Assembly (NCBI RefSeq): GCF_000499385.1
Contig: NW_013654513.1
Span: 1-15,000, forward strand
Length of the DNA stretch: 15,000 nt
Source of the DNA: Eimeria necatrix
Lineage: Eukaryota; Apicomplexa; Conoidasida; Eucoccidiorida; Eimeriidae
Reading direction: 5' to 3'
This document shows positions 8,261 to 14,939 of the stretch, one piece after another. The first letter of the stretch is position 1; the number at the start of each line of letters is the position of its first letter. The notes beneath the pieces are model-generated. The model was not told where the DNA came from and made no database searches. It saw nothing but the letters and a program-made list of their open reading frames with translations. The translations under genes and the position numbers were made by a program.

Positions 8261-8291
8261 CGCCTTCTCCCGCCGCCCCTGCGCCTCTCGA

Positions 8292-8957
8292 GGTGTACGT
8301 ACACCCCAGCGCCAGCCACTGAGGTGTACGTACACCGCAGCTCCCACGCCTGAGGTGTACGTACACCGCAGCTCCCACCTTGAGGTGTACGTACACCCCA
8401 GCGCCCGCCCCTGCTGTTTCCGCACACCTCACTGCTGGCCTTCTCCTCAGGTGTACGTACACCCGAACTCCCGCGCCTGAGGTGTACGTACACCGGAGGT
8501 CTGGCCTTCTCCTGAGGTGTACGTACACCTGAGCGCCCGCCCTGAGGTGCAGCGCTCTGATCTTCAGGTGTACGTACACCTCAGGCTGCAGGCTGAGGTG
8601 TCTGCACACCTGAAGCGGGAAGCTGAGGTGTCTGTACACCTGAGGCCTCAGAGCGAGCTGTCTGTACACCTGAGGCCCCAGCTCGAGGTGTCTGTACACC
8701 TGAAGCGGGCAGCCGAGCTGTCTGTACACCTGCGGCCTCCGGCTGAGCTGTCTGTACACCTGCGCGGGAAGCTGAGGTGTCTGTAGACCTGAGGCCCGAG
8801 TGTGGGGTGTCTGTGCAGCTGCTGCTGCTGCTGCTGCTGCTGCGGCGTGTGGGGTGTCTGCGGTGCTGCTGCTGCGGAGTGTGGGGTGTCTGTACACCGC
8901 AGCGAGCTGCGCGAGCTGCGCGTACACCCGCGGCCGCGAGCTGCGGTGTCTGTACAC
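8292..8957. repeat. array of GGTGT-N4-ACACC palindromes at about 30-bp spacing
   Basis: About 18 units, with elements beginning at 8292, 8323, 8354, 8384, 8450, 8481, 8516, 8567, 8597, 8627, 8657, 8687, 8717, 8747, 8776, 8806, 8884 and 8944. From 8567 to 8747 the step is exactly 30 bp. Copies up to 8567 have the centre ACGT, making a full palindrome; later copies have CTGT (one reads CTGC). Some later copies have one arm changed (GCTGT, or AGACC at 8776). The linkers are GC-rich and variable. Because 30 is divisible by three, both strands stay open, giving ten-residue repeats such as VYVHL and VSVHL. I treat those frames as by-products. Confidence 0.92.
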
Positions 8958-8963
8958 CTGAAG

Positions 8964-9118
8964 ATGGGCGCCGTCTGCGCGGCCTTCAAACGCCGCACTG
9001 AAGTCGAAGCAGATATTTGTTTTTTGTTTTCCGAAGGCTTTCGGGCCCGCGGGCTGCAGCAGCAAGCAGCAGCAGCAGACCAACAGCCCCCCGCCTTCAC
9101 CGATGCCGACTGGTCCGC

Positions 9119-9174
<56 letters not shown>

Positions 9175-9238
9175 ATGGTGGCGGTGTTTGGGGAGAGAGT
9201 GGGGTGCACTGCTTGCTAGAGGAGCCGGGCCAACTGCA

Positions 9239-9240
<2 letters not shown>
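8964..9240 (+). CDS. possible upstream exon of the SPRY gene
   Basis: From ATG at 8964, one frame reads MGAVCAAFKRRTEVEADICF and continues through a Gln/Ala stretch, PPAFTDADWS, an Ala run of 19 from GCT (9118-9175), then DGGGVWGESGVHCLLEEPGQ. It is in the same register as exon 1 at 9399, and it reads the triplet tract as Ala, as exon 1 does in three tracts. After about 9240 the frame reads poly-Leu and reaches TGA at 9381, so a splice would be needed and no good donor was found. It could instead be chance open sequence. Confidence 0.3.
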
Positions 9241-9295
<55 letters not shown>

Positions 9296-9385
9296 TATTT
9301 CCCCCCAACCAGAGAAAGAAAGCAGCTGCTGCTGCTGCCTGACCTGCAGCAGCAGCAGCAGTTGGTTGTGCTGCTTCTGTTGATT
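9118..9385. repeat. CTG triplet tracts
   Basis: Two long runs, (CTG)n at 9118-9175 and 9239-9291, and shorter CTG and CAG runs at 9323-9360. 8818-8842 holds another CTG run. Frames differ between tracts (Ala, then Leu or Ala), and no single frame stays open to 9399. Confidence 0.85.
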
Positions 9386-9398
9386 TAGGGCTGTTGTT

Positions 9399-9455
9399 AT
9401 GGACAAGGGCCCTTCCCAGTGGCACATGAAGCTGCCCGAGGGCTTTGAAGAGGAA

Positions 9456-9497
<42 letters not shown>

Positions 9498-9986
9498 CCC
9501 CGCCAGGGAAACCACCGCTGGAGCGCAATTGTCCCTTCTGCTGCTACTGCCCACATCCAGGGCGTGGCAGTGCGGGTTCAAGGGGCCCTCCCACCTGCTG
9601 CAGCAGCAGCAGCAGCAGCAGCAGCACCAGCAGCAGCAGCAGCACCAGCAGCAGCAGCAGCAGCGCAGGCGTCTGGAGGGGCCCCCCCGGCCTCCGGCGA
9701 GGCCGGCGGGGCTCCCGACGCTGCTGCTGCTGCTGCTGCAGCAGCAGCAGCAGCAGCAAACCGGCTGTGCTCCGTGGAGGAGCAGCAGCCCGGCTGCTGC
9801 AGCATTAGCTTCGACACCATGCACTTGCTGCTGCAGCAGCTGCAAACCTCCAAAGAGCTGCTGCAGCAAGCCACTTTGTCTCCTTTTTTGCCTTTTGGAG
9901 ACAAAAAAAAAGGAGAAATTGGACAAGCTGTGCTCGTCGAGGCCTTCCCCGTCGTTCTCCAGTCCTCGCTGCCCCTGCCCCAGCAA
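9399..9986 (+). CDS. exon 1: three Ala runs and the first SPRY strand
   Basis: 196 codons from ATG. An upstream in-frame TGA at 9381 limits extension, but TTTAG at 9384-9388 could be an acceptor. MDKGPSQWHMKLPEGFEEE precedes Ala run 1 (GCT). HRWSAIVPSAATAHIQGVAV precedes Ala run 2 (GCA). Ala run 3 is GCT then GCA (about 9719-9757), an inverted repeat on DNA that stays Ala in frame. The last part, FDTMHLLLQQLQTSKELLQQ then VLVEAFPVVLQSSLPLPQQ, fits the entry to a SPRY domain (compare VRxxHPLP before YFEVE in RanBPM-like proteins, from memory). The donor is CAA|GTAGGG, phase 0, where the telomere repeat begins. Confidence 0.7.
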
Positions 9987-12749
9987 GTAGGGTTTAGGGT
10001 TTAGGGTTTAGGGTTTAGGGTTTAGGGTTTGGGGTTTGGGGGTTGGGGTTTGGGGTTTGGGGTTTAGGGTTTACGACACATCGGGCAGCGGCTAGGGTTT
10101 GGTGTGGAAGGCGAGGGGCTTGGACTTTCCAGGCTCTTGGACTAAGGCCCAATGGCTAAAGTTTGAGGGTTTAGGGTTTAGGGTTTAGGGTTTAGGGTTT
10201 AGGGTTTAGGGTTTAGGGTTTAGGGTTTAGGGTGAAGAGTTTACGGATCACAATCTGCGGCTGGGCTTTAGTCCGGGGCGGCGGGGTATTGCGCTCCCCG
10301 GCTTGCCGGCGCTCGAACCCCTAAACCCTAAACCCTAAACCCTAAACCCTAAACCCTAAACCCTAAACCCTTGCTGCAGGCGGAGGCCTACTTCGAAGTG
10401 GAGTTGCTCTCTTATACCCCTTTTAAGTGTTATGTTTCAATTGGAGTTGCTGCTGCTCCTTATCCCCCCCACCACCTGCCGGGGCTGCTGCCAGGCAGCT
10501 GCGCGCTGCTCTCCACCGGTAGGGTTTAGGGTTTAGGGTTTAGGGTTTAGGGTTTAGGGTTTAGTGTTTAGGGTTTGGAGTGCGGGTCTGGGGTTTGGCG
10601 CTGCGGGAGAGGTGCCAGCGATTTGCTTTGCGTTTTCCGAAGCCTCCGGATGCCCCAAATAAATGCTGCGTAGGTTTAGGGTTTAGGGTTTAGGGTTTAG
10701 GGTTTAGGGTTTAGGGTTTAGGGTTTAGGGTTTAGGGTGTTGTGTTTGGATTTTTTCAGGTCAAGTGTTTGCTGGAAACCAGCAGTCTGTGGCTGACGGT
10801 GAAGTGCTGGTGGCAAGTTAATGGCTTAGGGTTTAGGTCTGAGGGTTTAGGGTTTAGGGTTTAGGGTTTAGGGTTTAGGGTTTAGGGTGGATCTGCGTTT
10901 TGCATCTGCGGGCGCGCCGGCTTCGCAGCAGCAGCGCTTGCCCCCGAATCTTCCAGGGCTTAGGGTTTAGGGTTTAGGGTTTAGGGTTTAGGGTTTAGGG
11001 TTTAGGGTTTAGGGTTTGTGCAGGAAGGCGACGTGATAGGGTGTTTGTTTTGTCGCAAATCTGGCCAAGTCCTTTTCTTTTTAAATGGAGAACCTCGCTG
11101 GTTAGTTCCCGGCTTAGGGTTTAGGGTTTAGGGCTTAGGGTTTAGGGTTAAGGGTTTAGGGTTTAGGGTTTAGGGTTTGGGGCGCGCAGGAATTCAACGA
11201 AGAGCTCAGAGAGACATATGGCAAAGACTTGACCGATGTGGCTCAGTACGCCAGAGACAGTAAGACCCGCAGAGCCTCTAAACCCTAAACCCTAAACCCT
11301 AAACCCTAAACCCTAAACCCTAAACGCCAAATCTTCTGCGATCAACTTATTTAGATGCGGCAGTGCCAGTTGCTGCCCTGCCGCAACGTGCGTTCAAATG
11401 ATGCAGCTACTGCTAAGGGTTTAGGGTTTAGGGTTTAGGGTTTAGGGTTTAGGGTATAGGGTTTAGGGTTTAGGGTTTGGCGTTTCAGTCAACAAACGCA
11501 AACTGACCAACTTCTTCAGGCAGCACGACATCCGAAGGCTGTCTCAAGTGGACCACATTTTCGAAGATTTCGACGGAGACGTAAACCCTAAACCCTAAAC
11601 CCTAAACCCTAAACCCTAAACCCTAAACCCTAATCCCTTTACCGTGATTGCTAGATAATTTTTTGCAAGTGAGATTTTTAAGTTTGGGAGCAGACAGTAC
11701 GGTTGCATTTAGAAGCGGATGCTTTTCCTCAAGGGTTTAGGGTTTAGGGTTTAGGGTTTAGGGTTTAGGGTTCGGGAATTCGGACTTAGGGTTTTGGAGT
11801 TCTGTACTTTCAGTCTTTTAGACTTAATGAATTCTTGAGAAAGAATTATGGCAGCGATATGACAAATTGTTCGATCCGCCGCAAACAGAGTATGTCGAAA
11901 CCCTAAACCCTAAACCCTAAACCCTAAACCCTAAACCCTAAACCCTAAACTACAGCGCTGAGATAAGACACGGCAAATCAAAAGCCACATTGCGCATTGC
12001 GGGTTTCAGAGGAGGGTTTAAGGCTTTAGCGTAGGGTTTAGGGCTTAGGGTTTAGGGTTTAGGGTTTAGGGTTTAGGGTTTAGGGTTTACGGCCAGGCGT
12101 GGAGGCGATGCTGATTGAATACTTCGATTTGGTGAAGAAGAGACAGGACTCAATGAAACTTGGAGTGAGTCTCCCGTGAGTGCGGAGGGTTTAGGGTTTA
12201 GGGTTTAGGGTTTAGGGTTTGCAAGGAAACCCTCGGCATCTCTGAAGAAACAAAAGCACCACTAAAATGCCACATTCGTCGCAAACAGAGTATATCCAAA
12301 CCCTAAACCCTAAACCCTAAACCCTAAAACCACCGCGCGGCAAATTACTAAACAATTTAATTTGGTGTTTACCATTTTAATATTATTTGATGAATCTATT
12401 TAAATCAAATGAAAAAAGAAAAAGAAAAAAGAAAAATAAAAAGAAAAGAGAGAAAATAAAAATATAAAAAAAAAGAAAAGACCGAAGACAGCGCCGCCAG
12501 CTTTCAGCAAAAGCCGATTTTTTATTTTCAATTTAGTTAAAACTAAATTCAATTTGGTTTTATTTATTAATAAATTAAAATTAAATTGAAGTTTATTTTA
12601 TTTATTAATTAATTAAAATTAAATTGAATTTTATTTTCTTTTCAAATCAAAAAAAGAAAAGGAAGCTGAGGTGTATAGACACCTCGCGACGCCCAGGTGT
12701 ACAGACAGCCCTTTCTACCAATTCCACTTTTCTTTTATTGTTTGTTATT

Positions 12750-12823
<74 letters not shown>

Positions 12824-14134
12824 TAATATAACTATTGCTATTAGTAATAATAATAATATTAATATTGATAATGATTATTCTATTAATATCAATATCAATA
12901 TTAATGCTAATGTTAATATTTATTGTTATGTTAATATTAATATTAATATTAATATTAGTAACGATTAGTCTATTAATATTTACATTACTATTAATATTAA
13001 TATTAACACTAATTATTTTATTAATATTAATATTAACACTAATATTACTATTATTATTATTCTTCTTCTTATGGCTAATATTTTAATCCTGAATTTGCCT
13101 TTTGATAACTAAGCAAACAAATAAAAATCAAACAAACAAAAAATAAATAAATTAATAACAAATAATTAATGAACAAACGAACAAATAAATAGGTAGGCAA
13201 AGAAACAAATAAAAGTGAATAAATAAATAAATAAACAAATAAATAAATAGATTACTAAATAAATAAATAAATAAATAAATTAATTAATTAATTAATTAAT
13301 AATAATAGATAAATAAATAAATAAATAATTCATAAATGTGGGCGCGGGCAAAAACGCAAGTGAACAAATTCGCAAAAAGGCCCGGAGTAGACGAAAGAAG
13401 CAGAAGCATTAAAATAATAAAATAAAATAAAATAAAATAAAATAAAATTAAATTAAATTAGAACCAATAAAAATAAAAGTAAAATCAATTAAATTAAATC
13501 AAATTAAATGAATTAAATTAAATCTTTTTATTTTTCAGGCAGTCGCCGAACAGGCCCTTGTGAAGCCAGCAACTGTGGACCAGTTTTTGAGGGACAGATA
13601 CAGAAAGGGAATCAATGTCTTGCTGAAGGCAAACCCTAAACCCTAAACCCTAAACCCTAAACCCTAAACCCTAAACCCTAAGCCCTACGCCCTTAGCCCT
13701 CAGGCACGGGAAGGGCCGAATGTGGCTGGCATGCAAGGGAGGAAAAAGTTGCCTTTGCAAAAGCGCCGTCAAACGGGAAAAAAACTCGGGTTTAGGGTTT
13801 AGGGTTTAGGGTTTAGGGTTTAGGGTTTGAGGGTTTAGGGTTTGAGGGTTTAGGGTTTGAGTTGCAGAACCGGCTGAAACAAGTTTACTCGCTGTATGCC
13901 CCTGAAAGGATGAAAGATGTGGATTACATCGCAGAGCGGTATCCCCGTAGGTCGAGGGTTTAGGGTTTAGGGTTTAGGGTTTAGGGTTTAGGGTTTAGGG
14001 TTTAGGGTTTAGGGTTTGGAACCCTACACGGTGCCCCCTGCACTCGAAAACCGCCACAACCAAACAAACAACCAAACAAAACAAACAAACAAACAACCAA
14101 ACAAACAAACAAACAAACAAACAAACAAATAAAA

Positions 14135-14177
<43 letters not shown>

Positions 14178-14553
14178 ATAGATAAACAAATAAATAAATA
14201 AATAAACAAATAAACAACAAATTAACTTTCCCCTTTTCCTTTTTCCCCGCAGTCTTCGACGACGCCTTTGCCTTAAGTGCCCAAATGCGAGTTCGTTATG
14301 GAATTGACTTAGACAGTTTTTCTCCTTTGGAACTCGAAGACTCTCCAGAGAACAACTCCAAACAATTCCCGGACTTTATGGAGGGGGGCCCCTCGGGGGG
14401 CCCCCTGGGGGCCCCCTACGGGGGCCCCCCGGGGGGCCCCATGGGGGGCCCCCTCGATGTTGCGGCTGGAGATGCGGAAGTGCTGGACCTGCTGGGGATG
14501 TCTCAGGGGCGGGCGAGGCCCTCCAAGAGCTTGACTTTGCTGCAGTTCCCCTC

Positions 14554-14595
<42 letters not shown>

Positions 14596-14716
14596 GCGGC
14601 AGCGGCAGCCTGCTTCGCTGCTGAACAAACTCTCGCTTTCTTTTGCAGAACGCGAAGAGTCTTCTGGCTCTTTGCATGCAGCGTGGCGGCGGCACAACAA
14701 CGGCAGCAGCAGCCAC

Positions 14717-14767
<51 letters not shown>

Positions 14768-14901
14768 AAGTGGAGCAGCTTCCGCAGCAGATCGAATGCT
14801 TCTGCTCACGAAGAAAACTCCTTCAGCTCTTTCAGCCAAACTTCGTTTGGGCCTTTGGGCTTCAGCAGAAAGTCTGCGCCAGTGCCCTACAAGTTGCTGC
14901 T

Positions 14902-14939
<38 letters not shown>

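Noticed and set aside
8292..8957. CRISPR-like array of about 30-bp repeats
   Set aside because: The sequence is eukaryotic, the repeats are contiguous with short linkers of 14-17 bp rather than repeat plus unique spacer, and no cas-like gene is present. It is a palindromic tandem repeat.
8232..9556. Long minus-strand open frames opposite the CAG and palindrome region
   Set aside because: They consist of triplet repeats and 30-bp repeat translations (YVHL, CTDT). The plus strand carries the SPRY exons, and no minus-strand domain is seen.
10234..10316. Open segment reading LRLGFSPGRRGIALPGLPAL as an extra exon
   Set aside because: Including it has no compatible splice sites, whereas skipping it joins exon 1 to exon 2 in phase 0 with a good SPRY order.
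10889..10957. Segment between tracts in intron 3 as an extra exon
   Set aside because: It reaches a stop in the needed frame before any GT, and exons 3 and 4 already join in phase.
12624..13086. Open frames rich in Asn, Ile and Leu
   Set aside because: They are direct translations of (AAT)n and TTAATATTAA repeats inside intron 8.
9987..14020. A true chromosome end
   Set aside because: Tracts are short, occur in both orientations, and alternate with coding exons, so they are interstitial.
13995..14220. Minus-strand Phe/Leu/Tyr frames that look like membrane proteins
   Set aside because: They come from (CAAA)n and (AAAT)n in intron 10; the hydrophobic appearance is a repeat artefact.
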